The notes beneath the pieces are model-generated. The model was given only the letters and a program-made list of their open reading frames with translations, did not search any database and was not told where the DNA came from. Source: Parabacteroides sp. TM07-1AC (lineage in GTDB: Bacteria > Bacteroidota > Bacteroidia > Bacteroidales > Tannerellaceae). Taken from it: a stretch of DNA of 64,000 bases. The DNA lies in the NCBI RefSeq assembly GCF_003480915.1, contig NZ_QUKD01000006.1, positions 248,001 through 312,000 of the forward strand, given 5' to 3'. Position numbers and translations under genes: made by a program. Shown here in pieces: positions 1-8,282 of this stretch. Positions within the stretch are counted from its first letter, which is position 1. Each line of letters begins with the position of its first letter.

Positions 1-1805
1 ATCGGTTCGATCTTCTTCCGGAGATTCATAAAGTGGAAGTCTTTGATAATACCGATAACCTGACTGCCGTTTGCAAGCTTGTCGCCGGGTTTTACATTAA
101 ACTGCCGGGCTGCCAATTCGTTCAGCAGCAGTTTCTCTCCGGGAGCAGTCTGATCTGTTTTGTCGAAGTTGCGGCCTTCAATGATTTCAATGCCCATCAT
201 CTCTGTGAAGTTATAAGAGACAGGAATGAAGTAATACATGATATCTTCATCCTGCGGAGATTTACTATACGTATAAAGATAATAATCCAAAAAACCGACA
301 GGCCAGTCCGAAGTGGCTACATCTGCTATCGACGGAGTTGACTTCAGTTTCCCGATCAACATATCTCCATGTCCGGACATGATCTCTTTATCCAGTGTGA
401 CCGTTGCGATCCGGCTGTTGTTGATTATCCCTTCCATATGATACATGTACCTGTTTTGCAGCCATATAAAAAGGGAAGATATAATGAGCCCGGTTGATAT
501 CAGAAACTGGAACCCAGTTAACGCTATCCGGATTGTACGACCGGTCGGACTCATGCCGAATGTACCTTTCAGGATCAGTGCCGGGTGGAAGGAAGTCATG
601 TAGAATGCCGGATATATCCCTGTTACTATACCTGCGGTTCCTGCCAGAAGAAACGTGTGCCAAAGTACTCCCGTATTCTTTAGAAGTTCAGCTGGTGCGA
701 GAAGTATGGATGAAAGACCAGCCTTATGGAAAAGCCATACCCAGCATAAAGCCAGAAAAAATGCGAGCAGATAGATACCCAGAGCTTCGAAAATAAGAGC
801 GAAGCGGAGTGACGTGGTCGATTCTCCCAACACTTTCCGTATGTTTATGCTTCTTATCCGTGCCGGAGTGAGTGCCGCAGAGAAATTCAGAAAATTGACG
901 GTGGCGATAGCGACAACCAGTAATGCGATGGATAACAGGATATATGTTATCATGCGGTTTCCTTTGGGCGTAATATCAAGGTTTATATCGTGCCGGTAGT
1001 AAATACTTTCTATCGGGTCAAGCCGGAAAGTTACCGGTTGGGTAAATCCCATCTGTTTCCCCAATCCTGTTTTCTCGAAGAAATCTGTCAGTTGTCCGGC
1101 TGCTTCTTCCGGAGATGCTTCCGGTGACAGCGCTACGAAAAGGGTTAACGCCCAGTCTGTCCAGTCGTTTTTATATGCGTCTGCCAGGTTGATCTTTATA
1201 TCGTTCACTATGCTGGTGTTTTCCGGAAAATCTTTGTAGACGGCACCTATCGTGAAGAAAGTACCATCCGGTAAGAAGATTTGCCTGCCGACAGGAGAGG
1301 CTTGTCCGTACATTTTTTGTGCCAGGCTTTCAGGTAACAATGCTTTACCCGGTTCAGACAGGGAACCGGCTGTGCCTTCAAGTATTTCCATATCAAATAC
1401 ATCTGTAATACCCGCTGATACTTTGCGTATCGGAAGGATCATTCCTCGTTCTTCTCCCTCTGCCGTTTTGTATTTAGCATATATTTCGGATGATGCTCCG
1501 TACATGATGGAATAAGCCTCTATCCGGGGAGCGGAGGGAAGTAACATCTCAATCAGCGGTCGTGCTAAAAAGGAGGAATATGCTTCCCGGGAGGAAAGAT
1601 TCGATTCGGTAGGTATCAATGTTGACTCGATGCGATAGATGCGGCCGGACTTCTTATAAGAGGTATCGAAAGTACGTTCATACCGCACTTGAATCAGAAT
1701 AATGATAAAGGCGGCAAATGCAACACTCAATCCAAGTAGGTTTAGTATGGAAGCCAGTCTGAACCGTTGGAGTGTGACCAGGAAATTTCGGAAGATTGCT
1801 TTCAT
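1..1805 (-). CDS. FtsX-family ABC transporter permease (3' end outside window)
   Basis: Inner-membrane permease of the MacB/FtsX type, which in Bacteroidetes works with an ABC ATPase to move or extract substrates across the envelope; the substrate is unknown. The reading frame is open from the ATG at 1805 to the window edge, giving at least 601 residues of a family that is usually near 780-800, so about a quarter is missing. Visible are an N-terminal membrane helix (about residues 17-40) after the start MKAIFRNFLVTLQRF, a large periplasmic domain (about 41-280), three more helices (about 285-405), then a fifth helix (about 425-453) opening the second repeat. The last visible part reads QVIGIIKDFHFMNLRKKIEP, a typical motif of the second periplasmic domain. 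No ATPase gene lies in the window; it would have to be beyond the left edge. The gene is transcribed divergently from the phosphatase at 2049. Confidence 0.9.
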   Translation of the reverse strand, partial: MKAIFRNFLVTLQRFRLASILNLLGLSVAFAAFIIILIQVRYERTFDTSYKKSGRIYRIESTLIPTESNLSSREAYSSFLARPLIEMLLPSAPRIEAYSIMYGASSEIYAKYKTAEGEERGMILPIRKVSAGITDVFDMEILEGTAGSLSEPGKALLPESLAQKMYGQASPVGRQIFLPDGTFFTIGAVYKDFPENTSIVNDIKINLADAYKNDWTDWALTLFVALSPEASPEEAAGQLTDFFEKTGLGKQMGFTQPVTFRLDPIESIYYRHDINLDITPKGNRMITYILLSIALLVVAIATVNFLNFSAALTPARIRSINIRKVLGESTTSLRFALIFEALGIYLLAFFLALCWVWLFHKAGLSSILLAPAELLKNTGVLWHTFLLAGTAGIVTGIYPAFYMTSFHPALILKGTFGMSPTGRTIRIALTGFQFLISTGLIISSLFIWLQNRYMYHMEGIINNSRIATVTLDKEIMSGHGDMLIGKLKSTPSIADVATSDWPVGFLDYYLYTYSKSPQDEDIMYYFIPVSYNFTEMMGIEIIEGRNFDKTDQTAPGEKLLLNELAARQFNVKPGDKLANGSQVIGIIKDFHFMNLRKKIEP

Positions 1806-1979
1806 AAGTTTCTCTTTTTTCTGTAAAGTAAAGAGGAAAGAATTGATTCGCATAAGGATAGTTGCAGAGCTGCGGTTTCGTCTTGCAGAATCGTTTTATG
1901 TGATCCGATCACATTTTATATTCTAAAATAAATAAACGATATTCTATATTTCATTTATGAGGCTAAAAGCTTTGTCGTC

Positions 1980-2010
1980 TTTGTGTAATTAGTTTTAAAT
2001 CTGTACCTTG
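1980..2010 (+). promoter_or_regulatory. Candidate Bacteroidetes-type promoter for the tyrosine phosphatase
   Basis: TTTG at 1980-1983 and TACCTTG at 2004-2010 are separated by 20 bases, matching the -33 TTTG and -7 TAnnTTTG layout apart from one missing T in the -7 element. The ATG follows at 2049. Confidence 0.45.
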
Positions 2011-2048
2011 CGCGCCTTTAAAACATTTATTAATGAGTAAAAAGCGTT

Positions 2049-3143
2049 ATGAGAAAGAATTTATCTTACTATTTATTGCTGCTGTTTTGTGTCTCCGGAC
2101 TGTTTGTTTCTTGTGGAGACGATGATGATGAAAAACCAACAATTGGCTATTCTGGTAAAGACGTAAGCGGGGATGCCGGGATTACCCGCGATAAAGAAAC
2201 GAAGAAAGCTGTGCTGAGTGTGACCTCCGATAAAGCATGGGAGTTATATGCCGGTTCAACAGCAGAAGATATCGATATGAATACACCTTGTCTGGCAGGT
2301 GATGGTAAAGGTTCTTTCGATTTAAGTGGGGATGCTACGAAGAGACAACTTTTCTTATTCAAGAACTCGGAAGGTCAGGCTTTGCTGGCTGAAAGACTTT
2401 TACCTGTACATGGGTATAACTTCAGAGACCTGGGTGGTATAAAGAATAGTGAGGGTAAATATGTTCGTTGGGGTAGATTGTTCCGTACGGATGAAATGAA
2501 TAAACTGGATAATGCCGATCTTACTTATCTAGCCAGTACAGGATTGAAGACAGTGGTCGATTTCCGTACTTCTACAGAAAAAGAAGGCGGGCTGGGCGGT
2601 ATGCTGCCGGCAGCACCGGACAAATTACCTTCTACGGTAAAGAATCCTTATAATTTAGAGATCAATGCTGGTAATATATTCTCTGATGAGATCATAGGAA
2701 GCATCTCGAAAGGTCTTAGTGAGGAGGAAACTGCTCAGATCATGATAGATGGTTATATCGAAATGGTAAGCTATGACGACTATGTAGCTAAGTATAAAGA
2801 GTTTTTTAAATATGTTCAGGATGAGAACTCTTTGCCGTTAAGCTATCATTGTTCGGCAGGTAAGGACCGTACCGGAGTGGCTACTATGCTTATTTTGTCA
2901 GCTCTCGGTGTAGATAAGGCGACGATCATGCAAGATTATATGCTTAGCAAGCAATATATCGCAGGTAAGTATGATTCCTATCTGAAATATTATCCTCAGA
3001 TTGCCCCGTTGGTAACCGTCGATGAAAAATACCTGAATGCCGCCTATGATAAAATAGACGAAAAGTACGGTTCCATGACTAAGTTCCTTACTGAAACATT
3101 AGGTGTGGATCTTGATAAAATGAAACAGCTATACTTATATTGA
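2049..3143 (+). CDS. Tyrosine phosphatase-like lipoprotein
   Basis: Predicted exported phosphatase of the tyrosine/dual-specificity class (Y_phosphatase3 type), 364 residues. The N terminus is a lipoprotein signal ending LFVSC, with the acidic stretch GDDDDE directly after the cysteine. In Bacteroidetes such acidic residues resemble the lipoprotein surface-export signal, so the protein may face outside. The catalytic P-loop HCSAGKDRTG is complete, with the nucleophile at Cys268 and the arginine at position +6. Upstream, YNFRDLGG and VDFRTSTEKE are also typical of this family. The region between the lipobox and about residue 115 is a small Ig-like segment. Related enzymes act on phosphotyrosine or phosphoinositides; the substrate here cannot be read from sequence. 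It has its own promoter-like element and ends directly against the convergent gene at 3144. Confidence 0.85.
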   Translation: MRKNLSYYLLLLFCVSGLFVSCGDDDDEKPTIGYSGKDVSGDAGITRDKETKKAVLSVTSDKAWELYAGSTAEDIDMNTPCLAGDGKGSFDLSGDATKRQLFLFKNSEGQALLAERLLPVHGYNFRDLGGIKNSEGKYVRWGRLFRTDEMNKLDNADLTYLASTGLKTVVDFRTSTEKEGGLGGMLPAAPDKLPSTVKNPYNLEINAGNIFSDEIIGSISKGLSEEETAQIMIDGYIEMVSYDDYVAKYKEFFKYVQDENSLPLSYHCSAGKDRTGVATMLILSALGVDKATIMQDYMLSKQYIAGKYDSYLKYYPQIAPLVTVDEKYLNAAYDKIDEKYGSMTKFLTETLGVDLDKMKQLYLY

Positions 3144-5729
3144 TCATTTATAAATACCGATTATTCCGTCTGAAGTAATTGTTTCGGCACTGATGCTGAA
3201 CTTTTTGCAACTACTGTTATTATAAAACCTGATATCAGCTTTACCCTTTTCATCGGGTGTCACTGAAGGATTCCAGTAGAGTGTGCGGCGATAATCGGGT
3301 TCCGGCGGAAGGATGGAATAATCCGGATTGTAAAATTCTTTAACCTGGCTGTAGCCTTCCAGCCAGGTTTTTCGTACTCCTTTACCGGCATCCGTCGGGA
3401 TCTTATCTTCCGGGAATGTTTCGATAAAAACGGCACAACCATAGAACTTATCTACTTCCAAAGGTGACATTCTGTAGTCTGCATACTTACACATGATAGA
3501 AAGATCCTCGTTGATATAAATGGATTTGATGGCTTCGAGGCGTATCAGCTTGTATTTGTTGTAATCCATTTCAGTAGCCATAGTCCGTTCGTAGTTGATT
3601 ACGAAAAGAGGTGTTTTCCCTTTATATTGCAGGTATTCGTCCTGTCTGGAGAAGGTTTTTCGGAAGTTGTTATTCATGTTTATCATCAACTCATGTATGT
3701 CCTTCCCGATATATTTTCCCTGGTCTGTGATGTCGTCCCATTCCGATTGAACGTCATAATAAGCGATTGATTTGGAACGGTTGTTGAATATATCCTTTTC
3801 TCTCGATCTCTTTTTGGCGGTTACGGTGACTTCGTCCAGTCGGAGAACTTTCTCTTTGTTGCCGGCTTTCGACAGCGAGTCTTCGTAGGCTGTCAGAAAA
3901 GCGTTGATGTCTTCTTCAGACTCTTGGGTATCCGGTGTTTCTTCCGGATCGATTGTTTCTGTTTTTTCTTGTTCTTTATCGGTAAGAGTGACCTGCATAT
4001 CCGGATAACGGTATCTTTTAGGTTCCGGGGTAAAAAGCCGGTCCAGTATGATTCGGTGGTCTTTCTTTTTCCCTTTCTCGCTGACTGACAAGATCATATT
4101 CCATTTTCCGGTTATATCAGCCTGGAAAGCGAAACGTCCCAGACTGTCGGTTACAAATACATCGAATGCGCTGGTTGCCTTTTCTTCCTCACCTCTTTTG
4201 AGCAGGAAAGAAGAAACGGTAACGTTGGGTTTCGGGATTTTCCGGACAAGGGAAACCACCTGCCCATGCATCTCGATGCCTTGCTCCGGTCTGTATTTCA
4301 GTTCGAAAGGTGCTGTTCCTGCCATCTGTTTCCAGGAATAGCGGTGCCATCCCTGTACCATCATCAGCAGGTCGAGGGCTGAACGGTGGAAGGAGTCACT
4401 GGATTCAAAATAATAAGACGGATTATGGACATACCCTTTTATATCAGACATAAGCAGCAAGTCTGTCAGGATATTACAATCCGACTTTACTTCATTCATG
4501 CCGTCTCTTATCGATAAAGAGAAAGGTGCTTGTACCGGATTATCCTCCCGGTCGGTTACTGAAAGTTCCATGTGAACTGCTTCATAGGGTTCGTATGTCT
4601 CTTTGTCGCTTTTGGCTTTGATTGTTAACAGCTCTTCTTTGTTTGTGAATATCAACCGGTCGCAACGGATTTCACCATTGCTGTCGAATACAGTAATTTG
4701 TGAAACACCTGCAGGTAATATTGTTTTATCGACTTTGAAACGAACCGGTTCATTATGGAGTATGTTGGCAAGGCAATAGTTATATAATTTACCTCTGCAG
4801 GTAATGACCATGCCCAACATTTCGGCGGGTGTCTGTTTGTTTTTCTGTAAAGATATTTCGAGACTGTCAGCGGATGAAAGGTTGTCTACCTGCAAGGTAA
4901 ATCCTTGAGGTAATGGTTGGGGCATGTCGAACTGGTACTTTTTCCCGTTATAGTCGACTACAGCTTTTCGTTTGTCCCCGCCGGGGGTATAATTGAAGAG
5001 GCCTTTTCCGTCGTGTGTCACGATAAAATCGGCAATTTCCTCTTTCTCTTCATTTATGATTTTTCCGGTCGCATCCAGTGGGTTGCCAAAAGCATCTGTT
5101 ATTTCAAAGGCGATCCGGGAGGGAATGTCCTGGATCAGGTTTCCTCCTTCCGGATAGAATTTCAGATTTACCTTTTTCCCCTTTTGGGGCTTCTCCCGTT
5201 TCTTCGGATATTTACCGTATCCGTATTTCAGCATATTTTTCTCTTCATAGTTCCCTTCTTCTTTCGGCTTATTGAATACGGGGAGCAGGCGGGAGAAGAT
5301 AACGTCTTCGCCAAAGTTCAGCATATATTTTGTATAGGCGCGTACTTCATAGAAACCGGAATAAAAAGGGAGTTGTCCGAGGGTGAAATCACCGTGACAC
5401 TGTCCGTTCTCTATCTTCAGTATTCGTTTATCTATAATTTCACCACCGGGATTCAATAGTTCCACATATAAAGTTTTGCTTAATACGGTTGCTTCGTGCA
5501 GCTCGGAAGTGACCACATAACAGTTGAACCAGATGTTGTCGCCCTGGTAATAACTGGTATTGTCGAAGTGCAGATACACTTTTTCCCGTGGTATATATTG
5601 CGAAAACCGGTCCGTAGCACGAATATAGCGGGTGAGCTTATTGATCACGCTGTCTGCTTCCTGTCCTGCTGCCTGCAGGCAAAATAGCAGAAGGAAAATA
5701 TAACCGGTAACTCTTCGGAGTGTTTTCAT
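3144..5729 (-). CDS. MG2-domain envelope protein with TonB-plug-like module
   Basis: Large secreted protein of 861 residues with a cleavable signal peptide (MKTLRRVTGYIFLLLF, cleavage near AAGQ). Residues about 45-150 are a macroglobulin MG2-like beta-sandwich (EKVYLHFDNTSYYQGDNIWF). More beta-rich domains follow, including a carboxypeptidase-regulatory-like segment. Around residues 640-790 there is a segment resembling a TonB receptor plug (RLDEVTVTAKKR, then TPLFVINYER and IKSIYINEDL) but no beta-barrel follows. Bacteroidetes genomes carry many such proteins, commonly called TonB-dependent receptor plug or MG2 proteins, and their function is unknown. A strong hairpin lies three bases upstream of the ATG. 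The stop codon abuts that of the convergent phosphatase gene. Confidence 0.75.
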   Translation of the reverse strand: MKTLRRVTGYIFLLLFCLQAAGQEADSVINKLTRYIRATDRFSQYIPREKVYLHFDNTSYYQGDNIWFNCYVVTSELHEATVLSKTLYVELLNPGGEIIDKRILKIENGQCHGDFTLGQLPFYSGFYEVRAYTKYMLNFGEDVIFSRLLPVFNKPKEEGNYEEKNMLKYGYGKYPKKREKPQKGKKVNLKFYPEGGNLIQDIPSRIAFEITDAFGNPLDATGKIINEEKEEIADFIVTHDGKGLFNYTPGGDKRKAVVDYNGKKYQFDMPQPLPQGFTLQVDNLSSADSLEISLQKNKQTPAEMLGMVITCRGKLYNYCLANILHNEPVRFKVDKTILPAGVSQITVFDSNGEIRCDRLIFTNKEELLTIKAKSDKETYEPYEAVHMELSVTDREDNPVQAPFSLSIRDGMNEVKSDCNILTDLLLMSDIKGYVHNPSYYFESSDSFHRSALDLLMMVQGWHRYSWKQMAGTAPFELKYRPEQGIEMHGQVVSLVRKIPKPNVTVSSFLLKRGEEEKATSAFDVFVTDSLGRFAFQADITGKWNMILSVSEKGKKKDHRIILDRLFTPEPKRYRYPDMQVTLTDKEQEKTETIDPEETPDTQESEEDINAFLTAYEDSLSKAGNKEKVLRLDEVTVTAKKRSREKDIFNNRSKSIAYYDVQSEWDDITDQGKYIGKDIHELMINMNNNFRKTFSRQDEYLQYKGKTPLFVINYERTMATEMDYNKYKLIRLEAIKSIYINEDLSIMCKYADYRMSPLEVDKFYGCAVFIETFPEDKIPTDAGKGVRKTWLEGYSQVKEFYNPDYSILPPEPDYRRTLYWNPSVTPDEKGKADIRFYNNSSCKKFSISAETITSDGIIGIYK

Positions 5730-5732
5730 GCG

Positions 5733-5771
5733 AACTTCGTATCTTCCTTATGTGGAAGAATATACGAAGTT
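5733..5771 (-). promoter_or_regulatory. Hairpin immediately upstream of the MG2-protein start
   Basis: AACTTCGTAT (5733-5742) pairs with ATACGAAGTT (5762-5771), and inside it CTTCC (5743-5747) pairs with GGAAG (5754-5758), giving 15 base pairs with a 3-base bulge and a 6-base loop. In the mRNA it ends three bases before the ATG at 5729, so it would cover the ribosome-binding region. It is not followed by a T-run, so it is a poor terminator candidate. Confidence 0.55.
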
Positions 5772-5801
5772 ACAGAAATTTTCTATATTAAAGGCTGTTC
5801 C

Positions 5802-6629
5802 TTAGTACCTTATTTCCATGCTCTCTTCTTCAGTGTCGACCGATACCGGATATGAGCTCTTATTATAAGTATATTTATAATGTATGGTTTGGGTGTTACC
5901 GGTCTCACCATCCGTGATCGTTTCCTCTGTCAGTGTGTTTTGATGGTTGAGAAACTGACGGGGATATGTTCCTGTCGAGTATGAACTCTTTTGGAACCAA
6001 AAACTGAAGAACCATAATGGTAATTCAACTTGACTCATTGATCCTGGTTGATTATTGTATGTAAAAGTGTGGGTTGTAATAAGTCTTGAATCTTCAAGAC
6101 TGAATATTTCGAGTTTTAACAGGTTCTTTGTTGATGAGTCAAAGGATAATATCAAATAGTTTTTTCCATCTCCTATTTTGTTATATCCTTCACTCGTCAT
6201 TTGAAATGCACCCAGGTCTGTTATTTTGATCGGTAATCCGTTTTCATCCAGTTCAATTTCCTGATTATAAGAAACATCCAGGCTGGGTTCTCCGCAACTT
6301 TTTACTAAAATTTTGTTTCCTTCCCTTTCGAAATCACTCGATCCATGTCCATCTGCGATATTGGGATCTGCCGGAGGGGCGAAAGAGACACTGCGAAGTT
6401 CATTCCCTTCATAGTTGAATGAGGTGGTGGAGCCGTCTTTTTTCATCATCTTTAGTAGTTGATTACCGGAATACGACAGGTAAATTGTTTGATTATCTGT
6501 CTTAAATGTACTGGGAAGGCCGTTTTTTTCGGTAAAACCGAAACCTTCGCTGTCATTATCACATGAAAACAGGCAGATGCCTGCAGCTATCAAAGCTATT
6601 GATACAAGAATACGATTGAATAGTTTCAT
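5802..6629 (-). CDS. Small lipoprotein, DUF4595-like
   Basis: 275-residue lipoprotein of unknown function. The signal peptide MKLFNRILVSIALIAAGICL ends in the lipobox LFSC, followed by the acidic DNDSEG, which suggests surface exposure. The rest alternates short beta-strands with repeated turns such as YSGNQLLKMMKKDGS and FNYEGNELRSVSF, resembling the YD/RHS-like repeats seen in Bacteroides DUF4595 lipoproteins. That family link is from pattern only. It lies 72 bases upstream of the MG2-protein gene on the same strand, so the two may be co-transcribed. Its start codon is part of an inverted repeat (6627-6660). Confidence 0.65.
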   Translation of the reverse strand: MKLFNRILVSIALIAAGICLFSCDNDSEGFGFTEKNGLPSTFKTDNQTIYLSYSGNQLLKMMKKDGSTTSFNYEGNELRSVSFAPPADPNIADGHGSSDFEREGNKILVKSCGEPSLDVSYNQEIELDENGLPIKITDLGAFQMTSEGYNKIGDGKNYLILSFDSSTKNLLKLEIFSLEDSRLITTHTFTYNNQPGSMSQVELPLWFFSFWFQKSSYSTGTYPRQFLNHQNTLTEETITDGETGNTQTIHYKYTYNKSSYPVSVDTEEESMEIRY

Positions 6630-6660
6630 ACTGATTAGTGTTAATGTCTTTATCAGTATG
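6627..6660 (-). promoter_or_regulatory. Inverted repeat that includes the lipoprotein start codon
   Basis: CATACTGAT at 6627-6635 and ATCAGTATG at 6652-6660 are perfect 9-base complements with a 16-base loop. On the minus-strand transcript the ATG of the gene ending at 5802 is the last three bases of the downstream arm, so folding would sequester the start codon. Confidence 0.5.
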
Positions 6661-6714
6661 ATGCTGCAATAAATAGAATAGTTGCATCTATAGGGAAAAC
6701 GGACGTATTGTTTT

Positions 6715-7464
6715 TTATAAAACCTTATATGAATAAGCCGGCCAATTCTCCCTGATATACTCTTTCTTGTTATCTTCTGTGACCAGATAATCTATATCTC
6801 CCAGCGAAGCAACATGGTAGGCTTCTGCCGTATTCAGTTTATAACTGTCTGCCAGGACGATCCGTTTCCGTGCCCGTTCTATCATACATCGTTTTATCAT
6901 GGCCTCTTCCCGGTCCGGGCAGGTTAGTCCTTGTTGGGGATGCACATCACTGATTCCCAGGATCAGCCAGTCCGGTCTTATCGTTTGTAATGCCTGGAAG
7001 ACGGAAACTCCGAGCGTGACCTGGGAAGAAGGGAACACTTTCCCTCCCAAAAATATCAGGTCGAGCTTGGGATGGTTGAATAGCGTGTTGACTATCGGGA
7101 AACTGTTCGTATAAACCGATAGAGGAATATCGGTCGGGAGTTGCTTGGCGACTTCCAGGTTGGAGGTTCCCCCGTCTATCAGTAGGATATCTCCGGCATG
7201 GAATAACGGGATAACTTTGGTTGCCATCTGCTGCTTGGCGGCTATTCCCGTGTTCAGCCGGTCTGTAAATTCGATAGGGATACCGGATTTGGCGATTGCT
7301 CCTCCGTGTACCTTGGTCAGTAAACCCCGTTCGTCCAATTCTGTCAGGTCGCGACGTAAGGTGTCGTCCGACACACCCAGTTCTGCACTTAGTGCGGTAA
7401 TATAAATCCTGTAATTCTGATTTATGCGGTTTAATATGTACTGATGTCTTTCTTCTTTTAGCAT
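6715..7464 (-). CDS. DeoR/GlpR-family transcriptional regulator
   Basis: 249-residue regulator. The N-terminal winged helix (about residues 1-60) reads MLKEERHQYILNRINQNYRI, then LSAELGVSDDTLRRDLTEL, the DeoR recognition-helix pattern. The C-terminal part is the DeoRC sugar-phosphate sensor domain with DILLIDGGTSNLEVAKQL and KRIVLADSYK. Such proteins repress sugar or nucleoside catabolic genes and release DNA on binding a phosphorylated sugar. The start at 7464 is preferred because it matches the usual family start; an upstream in-frame ATG at 7527 would lie upstream of the predicted -7 element. No sugar kinase or transporter lies beside it, and the divergent neighbour is a deoxyribonucleotidase, so the target is unclear. 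Confidence 0.88.
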   Translation of the reverse strand: MLKEERHQYILNRINQNYRIYITALSAELGVSDDTLRRDLTELDERGLLTKVHGGAIAKSGIPIEFTDRLNTGIAAKQQMATKVIPLFHAGDILLIDGGTSNLEVAKQLPTDIPLSVYTNSFPIVNTLFNHPKLDLIFLGGKVFPSSQVTLGVSVFQALQTIRPDWLILGISDVHPQQGLTCPDREEAMIKRCMIERARKRIVLADSYKLNTAEAYHVASLGDIDYLVTEDNKKEYIRENWPAYSYKVL

Positions 7465-7495
7465 ATATCTGAGAATTATATATTGCATATTACCG

Positions 7496-7503
7496 CAAAT
7501 ATA
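7496..7503 (-). promoter_or_regulatory. -7 promoter element for the DeoR gene
   Basis: Read on the minus strand this is TATATTTG, an exact match to TAnnTTTG, ending 31 bases before the ATG at 7464. No clear TTTG is found at the ideal -33 distance. Confidence 0.45.
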
Positions 7504-7593
7504 CATATATTTCGTAGTAACAAGCATCGGCTATGAGATGTTTCATTTCTATTTGCGGACTTTTGCGTATTGTATGATTCTTCTTTTGAATTT

Positions 7594-7607
7594 CTGCAAA
7601 TTTGCAG
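7594..7607. promoter_or_regulatory. 14-base perfect palindrome between divergent genes
   Basis: CTGCAAATTTGCAG is its own reverse complement and lies between the DeoR gene and the deoxyribonucleotidase gene. It could be an operator, possibly for the adjacent DeoR-type repressor, but that is inference from position alone. Confidence 0.4.
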
Positions 7608-7690
7608 GAAACTCCGCAATCGGATTTTAGAAGCTGGCTGGTTACATTTTGGAAAATATGATTGTTTAATTATTAATAATTCTAAAAAGT

Positions 7691-8206
7691 ATGAAGTCAC
7701 AGGTATTAGTAGACATGGATGGAGTTCTAGTGGATGTGTATGGCCAGTTTATCAAAATGGAATATAGAGATTCCGGTATCCGGTTAAACTGGGAAGATTT
7801 GTGTGGAAAATCAGAAGAAGAGGCTTTCCCTTCCTTTAACAGACATGTGAGGGAAGTAGGCTTTTTCAGGACAGCCCCTCTTATGGAAGATAGTGTGGAA
7901 GGACTGAAGTTGTTGAATGATAAGTATAATGTCTTGATCGTTTCCTCCGCAACCGAATTTCCCGGTAGCCTGATCGAAAAGCAACAATGGCTGAACGAAC
8001 ATTTCCCGTTCATCACCTGGGAGCAAATGATCTTTTGCGGACGTAAGGATAGTATAAAAGGAGATATTATGATCGACGATCATCTGAAGAACCTTCGGTA
8101 TTTTGAAGGCCGGAAGGTGCTGTTCAGTCAGCCGCACAATATGTGTGTACAGGATCAAATGTATCAGAGAGTGACAGGGTGGAAGGATATTATGGAGATG
8201 TTGTGA
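7691..8206 (+). CDS. 5'(3')-deoxyribonucleotidase, HAD superfamily
   Basis: 171-residue cytoplasmic enzyme of the NT5C-type HAD family, expected to remove the phosphate from deoxyribonucleoside 5'- or 3'-monophosphates and so help balance dNTP pools. The HAD motif I DMDGVLVD is at residues 9-16, the motif II region VLIVSSATEF is near residues 76-85, and the motif IV-like DIMIDDHLKNL is near 118-128. Length fits the family. It is transcribed away from the DeoR gene, and an ECF sigma gene with its own promoter starts just after its stop. The family is clear; the exact substrate preference is not. Confidence 0.87.
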   Translation: MKSQVLVDMDGVLVDVYGQFIKMEYRDSGIRLNWEDLCGKSEEEAFPSFNRHVREVGFFRTAPLMEDSVEGLKLLNDKYNVLIVSSATEFPGSLIEKQQWLNEHFPFITWEQMIFCGRKDSIKGDIMIDDHLKNLRYFEGRKVLFSQPHNMCVQDQMYQRVTGWKDIMEML

Positions 8207-8232
8207 CTATTGAAAAAAAATATTTACATTTG
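8200..8232 (+). promoter_or_regulatory. Promoter for the ECF sigma / FecR operon
   Basis: TACATTTG at 8225-8232 matches TAnnTTTG exactly. GTTG at 8200-8203 lies 21 bases upstream as a weak -33 element and overlaps the end of the preceding gene. The sigma-factor ATG is at 8283. Confidence 0.5.
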
Positions 8233-8282
8233 ACTTCCTAATAAGTAATGAGAGAGCATAATTGAAAAAGGGAGATAATCAT

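Noticed and set aside
3260..3442. Small minus-strand frame within the MG2-protein gene
   Set aside because: Overlapping shadow frame on the same strand as the real gene, with no ribosome-binding signal.
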